Below are positions 9,441 to 19,670 of a DNA stretch of 64,000 nt, piece after piece. The stretch comes from Aurantiochytrium sp. KH105. Its lineage: Eukaryota; Sar; Bigyra; Thraustochytrida; Thraustochytriidae. The stretch lies in contig BGKB01000038.1 of the NCBI GenBank assembly GCA_003116975.1, positions 310,001 through 374,000 on the forward strand. The letters run 5' to 3'. Below the pieces are notes generated by a model. It ran no database searches. It worked only from the letters and a program-made list of their open reading frames with translations, and was not told where the DNA came from. Numbering within the stretch: the first letter of the stretch is position 1; each line of letters begins with the position of its first letter. A program made the translations under genes and the position numbers.

Positions 9441-11177
9441 AGAAGAGCTCTTTTCCAGCCTCCTATTCACGATCAGTGTTTTGCGTCCCACCAGTGGCCG
9501 GCTGCGGCGTAAAGCAAAGCGATCCTCCGGCTCTTCGCTTTTTGCGTGGGTGGTCGCACGCGGCGACGGCAGTGGCCTCGCACGGCACGGCATGGATGGC
9601 GCGGCTGTGGCTCGTCGGGAGCTCGAAACAACCAACGACTCGATCAGCGACCGAGCGACGAGGCTGATTTTGTTCAAGATCGTGTTGAACTCGATCGACA
9701 ACAAGTAAGCAAGCCTTTGGTGGCGGAAGGCCGCTATGGGACGAATTCGGCCTCGCTTCTCTCTCTGCGTGGCGCTGCTCGCGGCTCGGCAGCCGTCGAA
9801 CTTCGCTGTGCGTCCGTCGAAACCTCTCCTCGTGCTCGTCATCGCGCGCCTGCCTGTGGCCGCGAGCGCGTGGTGGCGTGTGCCGCAAGGCAAGGCAAGG
9901 CAATGTAAGGTGTCCATCCGCTGCTCGTCATGGCACGACACTCACGCGTATCTTTTAAAGCAGAAAACCTTGCGGCAGAGAACCAACCAACCAGTTCAAG
10001 GCCGTGTTTAGTGCACGCGCACGAGCTCGACGCCAACCAAGCTCGCAGCCAGGGCCCATCATCGACCGAGCAGCGCGACGCGGCTGCGGCTGGCCCTGGT
10101 CCCGCGGCCGGGCTTGCTTTCCCGGTGCCGGGTCCTGGAGAACTAACTCCCAGCGCGGCGGCCGGCTCGTCGGCCTGACTGACGCGCTGCTTCCTGCGCG
10201 CGCAGCGCCCACTGCGGCTGCGGGGCCAACTGCCACCCCCCGCCTCGCGAGCAGCTTTCGCTGCGGGATGGCGCGTGCCCTCAACGCGCCCTTCCCGCAT
10301 TTCATTCCAGCCACAGCTGCGCGGACCGCGGACGTAGCTGTGGGTGAGCTTTGCCACTGTGGTACACAGAAAAGGAAAGAAAAAAATTGAAAGCGAGTTG
10401 CGAAAGCGGAAGCCGCTGCAGCTCGAGCAGTCAGCTAGAGAGAAAGCGGCCACGGCCACGGCCTCCGTCGCGGTATCTCGAGCCCAGGCCCCGGGCTGCT
10501 GGCCGCGAGACGGGGCGGGGCGCAGGAGCGACAGCGGTGGCTTGCCTCGGCCCTTTGGGCCTCTGTTCTCTGTTTCTTTCTCGCGGCAGCGCGTGCTTCT
10601 TTCTTGGCGCGCCCGGAGGCTCCCGCGACGTCCTCGGCGACGCTCCGGCGGCGCCCCTCGCGCCGGGTCCGGTTCGCTTCGCACATCTCTCTAAACCTCT
10701 ACATGCGCGCACGGGACGCGGCGCCGCCCGGATATTTCTGCGCCGCCGGCGTCACCAGTGACGGCGCCGTCATCGCCCGCTCGCTCCGCGCGAAGCCGCC
10801 CCGAGAACCTGCAGCTGCAGCAGCCAGCTGCCTGCCTAGGCAGACGCAACAGCACGCGACGCCGGCCGCGAAGCCGCTCCGCCTCGCCGCCGTCCGCAGC
10901 TGCAGCTGGCAGCGGCCAGCACGGCCTCCCGCCCTCGCGTCCAGCCATCGGAGCCAGCGCCCGCCCGTGCTGGCCGCAGCCGGTGGTTAGGTAGGCGGTG
11001 GTTGGGCTGGCTGGCTGTGGTCGCGGCAAGCGACGGCGAGCCGCGGCCGCTGCTGCTGCTTCGTGCTCGCCTGCGCAGGTCGCGCGGCACGGCGCGCAGT
11101 GCTACAGTGAAGTTTGCTTCGTCTGGCTGCATGCAGATCACGCTCGTGAACCTGCGGCCGGGTGGTCGTGTTGGCTG

Positions 11178-11214
<37 letters not shown>

Positions 11215-11216
11215 GG
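11178..11216. repeat. AGCC tetranucleotide array
   Basis: About nine tandem AGCC units lie in the gene-free block upstream of the first ammonium transporter. Confidence 0.85.
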
Positions 11217-11305
11217 CTGGCCAGCCATGGCCAGCCGGCCGAAGCTGCCTCTGCTGCTGCTGCTGCCGCTTTCGTTTCGTATCGTATCCAAGCAAATAAT
11301 TGGCG

Positions 11306-11331
11306 GCAGCAGCAGCAGCAGCAGCAGCAGC
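11306..11331. repeat. CAG trinucleotide array
   Basis: About eight CAG units sit outside any supported gene. Confidence 0.85.
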
Positions 11332-12212
11332 TAACGACTGCATGCGTGCGTTCGAGTCTCGACCCAGACGAGACGCGGACGGTCAGTCGCCCGCACCGCT
11401 GGCTGCGAGGGAGAGAGGGCAGGCGGCTGCGGCCAGCCAGTGGCAGATGCGGCGCGGACGGGGACGCGCGCGAGGAAGGTCGGCCGGTCGCCAGGATCCA
11501 GCGTCTTCCTCCGGGCCGAGCAAAACACGGCGTCACCGCCCTTTCTCCCTCCTTTATAATTAGATGTAAACAATACTTTTTTTCTTTCTTTCTTGGGGCT
11601 CTCTCTGCCCGTGGCGCTGGTTTCGAGATCTCTCTCTCTCTGTGTCGCTCCGTCGCTCTCGCGCTCAGCTTTTCGTGAGCCCGACTTGGCTTGGCTTGGC
11701 TTCGCGTGGCTTGCTTGGCGTCGGCAGCGGCTCCTTTGTTTTCGTGAAACGTCAGCGTCAGCGAGCGCGAGGCGAGCGAGGGAAGCGAGCGAGACGCACC
11801 TTGGACGTTCGTTGTCCTTGCGTTGCTTCCGTCCTGCGACATGTTCCACGCCCCGGGGCCACCCATCCCCTCCCCATTCTTTCCAATTCTCTCCATCCCA
11901 GCTTCCTTCCTCTCCTCTCCTCCCCTTTCCCGTCCATTCCATCGCGGCGTCGATGTCTCCGTCGCCGTCACCGTGTCGCCGAGCAATCGCTCGATCGCTC
12001 GATCGCTCGATCGATGCGACTGACAAGAGGAACCGATCCACCGATCTCAAGCCTTCAAGCAGTCGAGCAGAAAGAAAGAAAGCCCGGCCGACTCGGCCGA
12101 AAAAAGAAAATCCGGGGCCCGCCCGGATTTCTCGCTCCCCTTCAGGCTGCGCTCTCTCCCTCTCCTCTCTCCGGCGCGGCCAGTCACTCCAGCCAGCGAG
12201 CGCAGCGATCGA

Positions 12213-12268
12213 TGCGTCGCGTCGCGTCGCGTCGGGTCCCGTGTCGCGTCGCGTCGCGTCGCGTCGCC
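12213..12268. repeat. GTCGC pentanucleotide array
   Basis: Two runs of GCGTC/GTCGC units are separated by a short GGTCCC interruption, about 0.6 kb upstream of the first ammonium transporter start. Confidence 0.85.
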
Positions 12269-12300
12269 TTCAAGTCGGCCAGGGCGCGACGGCACAAGCG

Positions 12301-12341
12301 ATAGAAAGAAAAGAAAAGAAAGAAAGAAAGAAAGAAAGAAA
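12301..12341. repeat. AAAG purine array
   Basis: This AAAG/AAAAG array is a one-strand polypurine tract. A GGAA array follows at 12557-12584; both lie within 550 bases upstream of the ammonium transporter start. Confidence 0.85.
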
Positions 12342-12556
12342 GGAGCGCAGGCTAGGTAACGAACAGTAACACCGCTGGTACGGCGGCTGCGGGGAGGGAA
12401 TGGGTTTCTCTGCCGCACCACCGTCTCCAGCGCCAACGAGGAGGGAAAGGGAGTCACAGGCAGCAGCCAGTGGGGACGCAGACGGCCGCGCGGGCTGCGG
12501 GGATAGAACGCGCGACGGGGAGACACCCTCCCTCGGTCGTCCACTGGCAAATTCGA

Positions 12557-12584
12557 AAGGAAGGAAGGAAGGAAGGAAGGAAGG
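12557..12584. repeat. GGAA purine array
   Basis: About seven tandem GGAA units lie in the promoter or 5' UTR region of the first ammonium transporter. Confidence 0.85.
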
Positions 12585-12845
12585 GAAAAAAGAAAGAAAA
12601 GGCAAGATAAAGTTTGCAAGCCCGAGCACGTGATCCATCCTGCGATGCGAGCAAACCCGAAACCCTGGCGAGTCCGCCTGCGTGCTACCCGAGGCAGCAG
12701 TCGCAGCGGCGCGACAGGCGAAGCTAGTCCAGACCAGAACAAACCAAAGACAGCGCGCGCACGCCCGACGTAGGTTGACGCGCAGCACGAGAGTTCTTTC
12801 CGGGGCAAGAGCAAGAGCAGCAAGCGAACAAGCAAAGCAGAGAAG

Positions 12846-14351
12846 ATGTCGAACATCACAGCGCTCGAGGAGCGCATCGCGGTCCTCGAGTCTGTCATTC
12901 TGGCAGAGGATGGGTCCACGAACGAGTTCGTCAGCCAGACCGGCGCGGACCAGATCTGGATCCTCATCGCCGGCTTCCTCGTCTTTTGGATGCATGCCGG
13001 CTTCACAATGCTCGAGGCCGGCTCGGTCCAGCACAAGAACGCAGTTAACATTCTCTTCAAAAACATGGGCACCGTCGCCATCGGCGCCTTCTTCTACTAC
13101 CTCCTTGGCTACGCCTGGGCCTACGGTACCGACAACCTCATCAAGGACGGCGAGACCTTCTTCCCCGGCGAGGGTTCCTATCGCTTCATTGGCTCCGGCA
13201 ACTACGCCTTGAGCGAGGCAACCAACAACAACCGGGACCTCTGGTTCTTCCAGGCCGTCTTTGCCGCCACCGCCGCCACCATCGTCAGTGGTGCCGTCGC
13301 CGGTCGCGTCAACCTCCTCGCCTACTTTTTCACCGCCGCCCTCCTCACCTCCTTCGTTTACCCCGTCATCTCGCACTGGATCTGGGCCACTGGCGGCTGG
13401 ATCTCCATGTTTCAGTTTGACCGCGCCGACTCCATCTTCGCCGACGAAAACGGCTGCGGCATGATCGACTTTGCCGGCTCCGGCGTCGTCCACATGACCG
13501 GCGGTGTCGCTGCCTTCTGGGGTGCTCTCATCCTTGGCCCCCGCCTCGGTCGTTTCGACGCCGACGGCACTGCCGTGGCCATCCCGCCCCACAACATCAC
13601 CATCCAGGCTCTCGGCGTCTTCATTCTCTGGTTTGGCTGGTATGGTTTCAACTGTGGTTCGACGCTGGTCTTTGATGGCCCCAACGCCTCCAAGGTCGCC
13701 GTCACCACCACGCTCAGCCCAGCCACCGCTGTCCTTACCGCCATCGTTCTCAGCCGCTTCATCACCGGCCACTTTGACATTGGCATTGTCCTCAACGCCG
13801 CGCTCGGTGGTCTCGTTGCCATCACGGCCGGCTGCAGCGTCGTCGATGACTGGGCTGCCGTGGTCATTGGCTTTATTGCCGCTTTCGTTTACGTTGGCGG
13901 TTCCAAGCTCGTGCTTCTCATGAAGATTGACGATCCCGTCGATGCCATCGCTGTCCACGGTTTCTGCGGCATGTGGGGTGTGCTTGCCGTCGGTTGCTTC
14001 GCCAACCCGATCTTTATCCAGTCTGCCTACTCGAGCGCCGAAATGTGCGAGGGCTGGGAGTCTCCTCTTCAGTTTCGCATCCAGTTCATTGGCGTCCTCG
14101 CCATTGTCGCTTGGGTCACCGGCATGATGGTTCCCTTCTTCCTTGCTCTCAAGTTCCTCGGCTTCCTTCGCGTCCCCGCCGAGTTCGAGCAGAACGGCCT
14201 CGACTTTTCCGAGCATGGCGGCAGCTCTGCCTTCAACAACTCGCAGCACGGCTCCTCCCACTACGAGCCGTCCAAGACGAATGGCAAGGGCCCTGCTTCC
14301 GATCCGGTCTCCCCCCCGCCTGACAGCGAAAAGGGCATGGCCGAGGCGTAA
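12846..14351 (+). CDS. AMT1-type ammonium transporter (copy 1)
   Basis: The 501-residue polytopic protein opens at ATG 12846 with a short helical N-terminus (ALEERIAVLESVILAEDG) and then a first membrane segment containing GFLVFWMHAGFTMLEAG. The twin pore histidines are visible: VVHMTGGVAAFWGA, and AIAVHGFCGMWGVLA after DPVD. The family signature DFAGSGVVHMTGG is intact, as are WFGWYGFNCGS and the 11-TM layout of eukaryotic AMT1 proteins. It should move ammonium into the cell across the plasma membrane as a trimer. The hydrophilic C-terminal tail (from EHGGSSAF to MAEA) is poor in similarity to copy 2, so regulation through the tail may differ. It is the first of a tandem pair, with the 5.3-kb repeat block upstream. 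Confidence 0.95.
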   Translation: MSNITALEERIAVLESVILAEDGSTNEFVSQTGADQIWILIAGFLVFWMHAGFTMLEAGSVQHKNAVNILFKNMGTVAIGAFFYYLLGYAWAYGTDNLIKDGETFFPGEGSYRFIGSGNYALSEATNNNRDLWFFQAVFAATAATIVSGAVAGRVNLLAYFFTAALLTSFVYPVISHWIWATGGWISMFQFDRADSIFADENGCGMIDFAGSGVVHMTGGVAAFWGALILGPRLGRFDADGTAVAIPPHNITIQALGVFILWFGWYGFNCGSTLVFDGPNASKVAVTTTLSPATAVLTAIVLSRFITGHFDIGIVLNAALGGLVAITAGCSVVDDWAAVVIGFIAAFVYVGGSKLVLLMKIDDPVDAIAVHGFCGMWGVLAVGCFANPIFIQSAYSSAEMCEGWESPLQFRIQFIGVLAIVAWVTGMMVPFFLALKFLGFLRVPAEFEQNGLDFSEHGGSSAFNNSQHGSSHYEPSKTNGKGPASDPVSPPPDSEKGMAEA

Positions 14352-15767
14352 ACAGACAGGGGCCACGTGCGGTTGCGCATGATCGCTGTCGGATATTGGA
14401 GCCGGGCTCCGCAGCTTGCACGACGCAACATTTGCTCGTCTTCTTTCCTTCAAGACTTTTGTCGCCGCACAACCCTTTCCTCGCTAAAACGATCATCATG
14501 TATTCTTCTTTGTCGAGTCCGATTCATCTTTTTGCGTTCTTGCTTTTCGCGTGGGTATACACTCTGGGGAGTGTTTCTTCCTTATATGTTTTTCCATCGG
14601 GAGAGAGCTCTTCGAGCCTGTTTGTGCGGGCTGAAAAGGGGAAACGAATTGCCCTGGTCGATTGATCAAAACCACCATTGCGTCTCGTTTCATCTCACAA
14701 AACGCGCTCACTAAGATCCTAAGCCTTACATCCCAAAGGCCTAGTGCACTGGTTCCTACGCGCCAACTCTCCGCGCCATCTTTCCGCGCTCGCGCAGCGT
14801 GCAGCGCGGACCTCGCAACACATCTTCTCCGCTTTTACCTGGCTACAGTACAACGCATGTTTCGTCGCGATCGAGGAAAGGATTCGGGTTCTTTGCCAAC
14901 TCCCAGCTTCAAGACAACTCGGGCGTCTCCCGAACCAACAAATGCTCCGCACTGTGCCCGTTACATTTGACAGTTAGGCCGTGAAAAAAAGGAAAGAAAA
15001 GCAAGCAAGACACACGCTTCCGGAGCCGTTAAGTTGCATGTCCTCGGACGCCGGACCCATCTGTTCCATCGAGCGTCGTACTGGTTTCGATCGCATGGCG
15101 TCCGCGACACTCGCAGTAGCAGTAGCCTGGCGAGGGAGAAAACAAAAAAGGAAACGAATCGTTCGTTGGAATGGGACCAGCTAGCTAGCTACTAACCCAC
15201 CTTGTTTGTACCTATCCAAATGAACCACGCAAGCGGCTTTTACGTGAACGCCGCATAAGCCTGCTTGTCGACCACTTTGCCTAGCATCGCCGCTAAAACC
15301 ACACCAGCCTTACTTTGAAAAATTGTCCCGAAGACGCCAGTTAAATGCGGGCGCCGCGCGCGTCATCGATTACGCAGCACCTGTTCCGCGCGTTAACAAA
15401 AAAAACGATCGGTTTCATTCGTTCGTTCATACGCCTTCAACCATGGCGAATTTCGTGTTGACCGTTTAGGGGATTTGTCCAGTAGGCTTAAGGGGTGCAC
15501 AGACGCGCGCGTCCCCGCTTTCATTCAACCCCCCCCCCCCCCCGACAGCGTCGTTTCCCTTTTTTCCTGTTTTTCGAAATAGAGAAAATAAACGTACAAG
15601 ACGAACAGCGCAGAGTGTAAAAAGTGGAATAACAAAGAGTCTCTGTTGAAAATAGCTCGCTTGCTTGATCAAACGAGTCAGAGACAAGGCAAGCAGCAGC
15701 AAATCGCGAACTCTTTTCAGCTTCTCGTCCAGAGCAAGTAAGGCCTTGCACTCGCGAACGAACAAAT
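14352..15767. other. Spacer between the tandem ammonium transporters
   Basis: This 1.4-kb stretch holds the 3' UTR of copy 1 and the promoter and 5' UTR of copy 2. It is less GC-rich than the coding regions. It contains a run of 15 C residues (15529-15543) about 225 bases before the second start codon and a GCTA microrepeat near 15180. None of the small ORFs has family features. Confidence 0.5.
15529..15543. repeat. Poly(dC) tract, 15 bases
   Basis: An uninterrupted run of 15 C lies upstream of the second ammonium transporter. It is one of several G/C homopolymers in non-coding parts of this window. Confidence 0.9.
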
Positions 15768-17303
15768 ATGTCATCCGTCAACGTCACCGAGCTTCAGGAG
15801 CGCATTGTGGCCCTCGAGTCTCTCGTTCTGGCAGAGGATGGCTCTCCCATCGGCTTTGTAACCCAGAACAACGCCGACCAAATCTGGGTACTCCTCGCTG
15901 GCTTCCTTGTCTTTTGGATGCATGCCGGCTTCACCATGCTCGAGGCCGGTTCAGTCCAGCACAAGAACGCCATCAATATTCTCTTCAAAAACATGGGCAC
16001 CGTCGCCATCGGCGCCTTCTTTTACTACCTCTTCGGCTACGCTTGGGCCTACGGCCGCGACAACCTCATCTGGGAGAATGGCATCCCTCAGCCCAACGAA
16101 GGTAGCTTCCGCTTCATTGGCTCCGGCAACTACGCTCTTAACCAGGAGACCAACGAGACTCGTCACTCTTGGTTCTTCCAGGCCGTCTTCGCTGCCACCG
16201 CTGCCACTATTGTCAGTGGTGCCGTCGCCGGGCGCATCAATCTCCTCGCCTATTTTGCCACTGCCTCCGTGCTCACCGCCTTTGTCTACCCCGTTGTCTC
16301 GCACTGGATCTGGGCCACCGGCGGCTGGATCTCCATGTTCCAGTTTGACCGCGCCGACTCCATCTTTGCCGACGAAAACGGCTGCGGCATGATCGACTTT
16401 GCCGGCTCCGGTGTCGTCCACATGACGGGTGGTATCGCCGCCTTTTGGGGCGCTCTCATTCTTGGACCGCGTCTTGGCCGTTTTGATGCCGATGGCAAAC
16501 CCGTAGATATCCCGCCCCACAACATTACCATCCAAGCTCTCGGCGTCTTCATTCTCTGGTTTGGCTGGTACGGCTTCAACTGTGGTTCGACGCTGGTCTT
16601 TGATGGCCCCAACGCCTCCAAGGTCGCCGTCACTACCACTCTGAGCCCGTCGACGGCTATCCTCACGAGCATTGTTCTGAGCCGCTTTATCGCTGGTCAC
16701 TTTGATATCGGCATGGTCCTCAACGCTGCGCTTGGTGGACTCGTTGGCATCACCGCCAGCTGCAGCGTCGTTGATGACTGGGCTGCTATCCTCATTGGCT
16801 TCATCTCGGCCTTTGTCTACGTTGGTGGCTCCAAGCTTGTCCTCTTTCTTAAGATTGATGACCCGGTCGACGCCATTGCCGTCCACGGCTTTTGCGGCAT
16901 CTGGGGCGTCTTGGCCGCCGGCATCTTTTCTACCAACGAGCTCATTCAGTCGGCGTACTCGAGCGCCGAAATGTGCGAGGGCTGGGGATCTCCTCTTCAG
17001 TTCCGCATTCAGTTCATTGGTGTGCTCGCCATCATCTCGTGGGTTTCTGCCATGATGGTTCCTTTCTACCTTGCGCTCAAGGCCATCAACTTTCTTCGCG
17101 TTTCCGCAGAGTTTGAAGAGACTGGCCTCGACATGTCCGAGCATGGCGGCAAGAGCGCCTACACTGGCGAGCCCATGACCCCGCAGCACGAGTCGACCAA
17201 GGTCACGAGCGACGCGACCACCGAGGAGCCCCTCAAGGTCGTGACGGACACTGCGTCGGACGGCTCCGACTCGGCGAATGAAGCCACCATGGCGCAGGCC
17301 TGA
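15768..17303 (+). CDS. AMT1-type ammonium transporter (copy 2)
   Basis: The 511-residue paralogue of the preceding gene lies in the same orientation. It starts at ATG 15768 with a closely matching N-terminus (ELQERIVALESLVLAEDG). Both pore histidine motifs are present (VVHMTGGIAAFWGA, AIAVHGFCGIWGVLA), as is WFGWYGFNCGS. Most differences are conservative and in loops; the C-terminal tail (from EHGGKSAY to MAQA) is diverged and acidic or Thr-rich. Long stretches are almost identical to copy 1 even at silent sites, for example the block encoding FNCGSTLVFDGPNASKVAV. This suggests a recent duplication or gene conversion. Predicted role is ammonium uptake, perhaps with different expression or affinity. 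An AATAAA element follows 27 bases after the stop. Confidence 0.95.
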   Translation: MSSVNVTELQERIVALESLVLAEDGSPIGFVTQNNADQIWVLLAGFLVFWMHAGFTMLEAGSVQHKNAINILFKNMGTVAIGAFFYYLFGYAWAYGRDNLIWENGIPQPNEGSFRFIGSGNYALNQETNETRHSWFFQAVFAATAATIVSGAVAGRINLLAYFATASVLTAFVYPVVSHWIWATGGWISMFQFDRADSIFADENGCGMIDFAGSGVVHMTGGIAAFWGALILGPRLGRFDADGKPVDIPPHNITIQALGVFILWFGWYGFNCGSTLVFDGPNASKVAVTTTLSPSTAILTSIVLSRFIAGHFDIGMVLNAALGGLVGITASCSVVDDWAAILIGFISAFVYVGGSKLVLFLKIDDPVDAIAVHGFCGIWGVLAAGIFSTNELIQSAYSSAEMCEGWGSPLQFRIQFIGVLAIISWVSAMMVPFYLALKAINFLRVSAEFEETGLDMSEHGGKSAYTGEPMTPQHESTKVTSDATTEEPLKVVTDTASDGSDSANEATMAQA

Positions 17304-17329
17304 GCGCGTTCTTCGCCCTCGTAGATTAC

Positions 17330-17335
17330 AATAAA
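17330..17335 (+). promoter_or_regulatory. Polyadenylation-signal-like AATAAA after AMT copy 2
   Basis: An AATAAA hexamer lies 27 bases past the stop codon, matching the spacing seen after COMMD2. Confidence 0.4.
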
Positions 17336-17562
17336 AAAGGTATCAGGAAAGGTGAATCAAGTTACTCCTTATTTCTAAACTTGCTGGTGCGATCGTAGTA
17401 ACCTGCGGAAGAAGAACGACGACGACCGATCTCCAATCGAGAGCTCGATCTTGACGAGTCGCCATAATATTGGACAATGCTTCTAATGAACGAACGTAGT
17501 GGAACTTCTCGTTACGTCTTGCATGCACGGGACGGAGCAGAGTATATCGAAAGTTAAAGAAA

Positions 17563-19218
17563 TCAAGTCTGTCGGAAAGCAAATCGTGAAAAGTCAAAGA
17601 CACATGAATTCATGGGGAAAATGGGTCGTAAATTCGACGCATCATAGTCGATCTCATTAAAAGGTCTCGATGATCTCCGTGAGCAAGCCAAGTCAAAGCG
17701 CGACGACTGAGGCGTAGCGTTGATTGATGCGCACTTTCTACTCGTCATCTTCGACAATAATGGCAAGTTCCATGAGTCCTTTAAGCGTTCGCTGTACAAA
17801 GAATGATAATGCATCAAGTCAGTCATTGTCCTCTTGCGAGTTTCATCTCCCACCCATACATAACTTACAAAGGCGTGTTCAACAACAGGCTTGTACCTGT
17901 ATTGTGCGGTTTCGGTCTGCTGAGCAAGTGCAAGGAGTGCGTGCATGGACGGCCGATCAAGCTCGGGGAGAATGGACTTGAGCGTCGTCTTGATCTCCTC
18001 GCGCGTCAAGCAACCGGCTCCATCTTCGTCAAGCTCGCGAAAGGCTGCCAAGAGCTCCTCTTCAAGCTGGTCCCGGTCGCGGCCAAAGACCATACCCCAA
18101 CCGTCCGACGCGTGCAGTGTCTGCATGCGCTCCTGCTTCTCCACCAACTTTTGGCTATAATGCATGCACGAGTGCACCATGAAGGCCACGCGGGACACCT
18201 CGGCGCCATAGTCAATCATGCCCCGGTCGTCCTCCTTGGTTTCCGAAAGAATTGAGCAAATTTGCAAAAGCGTGAGACCGAGGTCCATTCTCGAGAGGAC
18301 GGATTGGAGCTGCTCGTGCGACAGCATACCGCTCTCCGTCTTATCTGCCTTTCGGAATGCTTCCAAAATGGCCACTTGGATGTCTTGGACGTCCTGCGAA
18401 GGCGCCATCCATTCCTGCGCCGTGAGCTCCGCCAGCAGTTCCATGCACAGAGGCTTGAAAGCCTCGTACGCAATCTTGCCATCGTTGTCTGCGTAGGTCT
18501 CAAACATAAGGACATTGATCTCCTTTCGCGTCATGCCGATGCGAATGTCAGCCAGACACCGCTCGAACTCGTCGAGGTCCAGCGTGCCGTTGCCGTCAGT
18601 GTCGGCTTCGCGAAAGATGCTCGTCAGGATCTCCTCGAGCTCCTCGTGCGGCATGCCGTGGTAAATGTGACTTTCCGCTTCCTCCTTTACTTTCGCTTGG
18701 CGCTCCTCCTCCTGACGGAGCTCGTGCTTTGCCACGAGGGTCTGAATGACGCCCATGGCCACGGGGATGAATTCTGCGTAGCTCACGAGACCGTTCTCGT
18801 CACGGTCAGCCTCGGCAAGAATGCGGCGCACATCATTTTTGCGCAGCCCAAGCTTGGCACCAAGTTTGTTAAAGACCATTTTGAACTCGTGCCTGTCAAG
18901 GGTGTGGTTCGCGTCAACGTCCTGCTCGCGGAAAAGGCTGTGAATCAACTCCTCGATTTCTTGCGGGCTCATTTCTGTCAGGAGAAAGCCCGGGTCCGGG
19001 TCTTCCAGGATGCTATTGCGCTTCGACCTTTTGCTCGGCATCTCGTGCTGCGACGCGTCATTCTGCATCTTTTCGGAAAAGTACTGCAAGCAAAATGCTT
19101 CAATGTCTGCTGGCTGCTCGCGAAGAATCTCGCGCGCGAGCTTACTCACCACGTCCGGAAAGCCATCAGGCATGGCGAATTCTTTTGCGTAGCTCGAGGG
19201 CACCGTGCCTTCCGTCAT
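17563..19218 (-). CDS. RIIa plus EF-hand protein, radial spoke protein 7-like
   Basis: The start chosen is ATG 19218 (MTEGTVPSS); residues upstream in the frame are low-complexity and run through a TGCC repeat. Residues about 17-52 (PDGFPDVVSKLAREILREQP...FCLQYF) form an RIIa dimerisation/docking domain, the fold that binds amphipathic anchoring helices. EF-hand loops follow near residues 100 (DVDANHTLDRHEF), 137 (ADRDENGLVSYAEF), 196 (DTDGNGTLDLDEF), 232 (YADNDGKIAYEAF) and 377 (DEDGAGCLTREEI), plus a degenerate one near 271. RIIa followed by EF-hands is the arrangement of Chlamydomonas radial spoke protein RSP7. A calcium-sensing axonemal role is therefore the best inference. The last 60 or so residues look unlike protein sequence and may reflect a frameshift (see findings). 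Confidence 0.7.
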   Translation of the reverse strand: MTEGTVPSSYAKEFAMPDGFPDVVSKLAREILREQPADIEAFCLQYFSEKMQNDASQHEMPSKRSKRNSILEDPDPGFLLTEMSPQEIEELIHSLFREQDVDANHTLDRHEFKMVFNKLGAKLGLRKNDVRRILAEADRDENGLVSYAEFIPVAMGVIQTLVAKHELRQEEERQAKVKEEAESHIYHGMPHEELEEILTSIFREADTDGNGTLDLDEFERCLADIRIGMTRKEINVLMFETYADNDGKIAYEAFKPLCMELLAELTAQEWMAPSQDVQDIQVAILEAFRKADKTESGMLSHEQLQSVLSRMDLGLTLLQICSILSETKEDDRGMIDYGAEVSRVAFMVHSCMHYSQKLVEKQERMQTLHASDGWGMVFGRDRDQLEEELLAAFRELDEDGAGCLTREEIKTTLKSILPELDRPSMHALLALAQQTETAQYRYKPVVEHAFVSYVWVGDETRKRTMTDLMHYHSLYSERLKDSWNLPLLSKMTSRKCASINATPQSSRFDLACSRRSSRPFNEIDYDASNLRPIFPMNSCVFDFSRFAFRQT

Positions 19219-19670
19219 GGTGCCACGAAAATGAAAGCTTGAACCCACCCCTTGTGCCCTTCCCTCTCGTGCTGATCGGCGACTGGTCTTAGTTCTGTTC
19301 AAGATCCTCGATCGCCAGCCGATCGAAGCGTGCCTGCCTGCCTGCCTGCCTGCCTGTCTGCTTGCCCTGGAGCTCCTTGTGTGCTTCCACGCGCGCGCGC
19401 GCCCTGCCGATAGCAAAGCTTTCTATGCGCAAAGAGTCTCCATTTCCTTGCCATGTGTGCGCGCAACCTCCGCGCTCTCGCACATAGCCGTTGAAAGTTC
19501 AGAATCCGAGTCCCGGGCGCCTCGCTGGTGCTCACTAATAGTACCATACTAGAACGAGTTGGCCAACTCAAAATAGGCCATTATGGTTATAGTGTCGCAG
19601 ATGTGGTGTACTACTATGAGGTCACGGTCACGGAATTAGAAAAGGAGAGAGCTCGTCTTATTATATTCTT
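19219..19670. other. Upstream region of the RIIa/EF-hand gene
   Basis: This stretch includes a TGCC array at 19331-19358, about 115 bases upstream of the start codon, and the 3' flank of the CEP78-like gene. No ORF is supported. Confidence 0.5.
19331..19358. repeat. TGCC tetranucleotide array
   Basis: About six TGCC units plus a TGTC variant lie just upstream of a start codon. The same unit recurs upstream of the mitochondrial carrier gene. Confidence 0.85.

Larger units (their letters stand above)
7517..12845. other. 5.3-kb gene-free, GC-rich, repeat-dense block
   Basis: No open frame here resembles a known family. The many 60-280 codon ORFs on both strands reflect the scarcity of stops in very GC-rich or simple-sequence DNA. 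The block separates two outward-facing genes, ESS2 (minus) and the first ammonium transporter (plus), so it must hold both promoters. It contains a 24-bp perfect palindrome, a 12-bp tandem array, and CAG, CAGC, GTCGC, AAAG and GGAA arrays. One segment on the minus strand (about 8430-8600) reads as a hydrophobic coding-like stretch (SLIIWLGIFAEDSAF) but has no start, partner exon or homology that I recognise. Confidence 0.6.

Noticed and set aside
9207-9512. Poly-Ala/Ser and poly-Gln ORFs over the 12-bp array
   Set aside because: All frames of the array are open and produce homopolymeric peptides. There is no conserved sequence on either side.
10004-11343. Several 80-220-codon ORFs in the AMT upstream block
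   Set aside because: Overlapping frames on both strands, repeat-driven composition and no domain; they are typical of GC-rich non-coding DNA.
12270-14453. A 727-codon frame antisense to the first ammonium transporter
   Set aside because: It is the complement of a GC3-rich coding frame, where stops are rare. Its protein is Gly/Glu/Asp-rich with no domain, and the sense strand encodes an unmistakable AMT.
15951-17189. A 412-codon frame antisense to the second ammonium transporter
   Set aside because: Same cause as for copy 1; its composition mirrors the sense codons and shows no family features.
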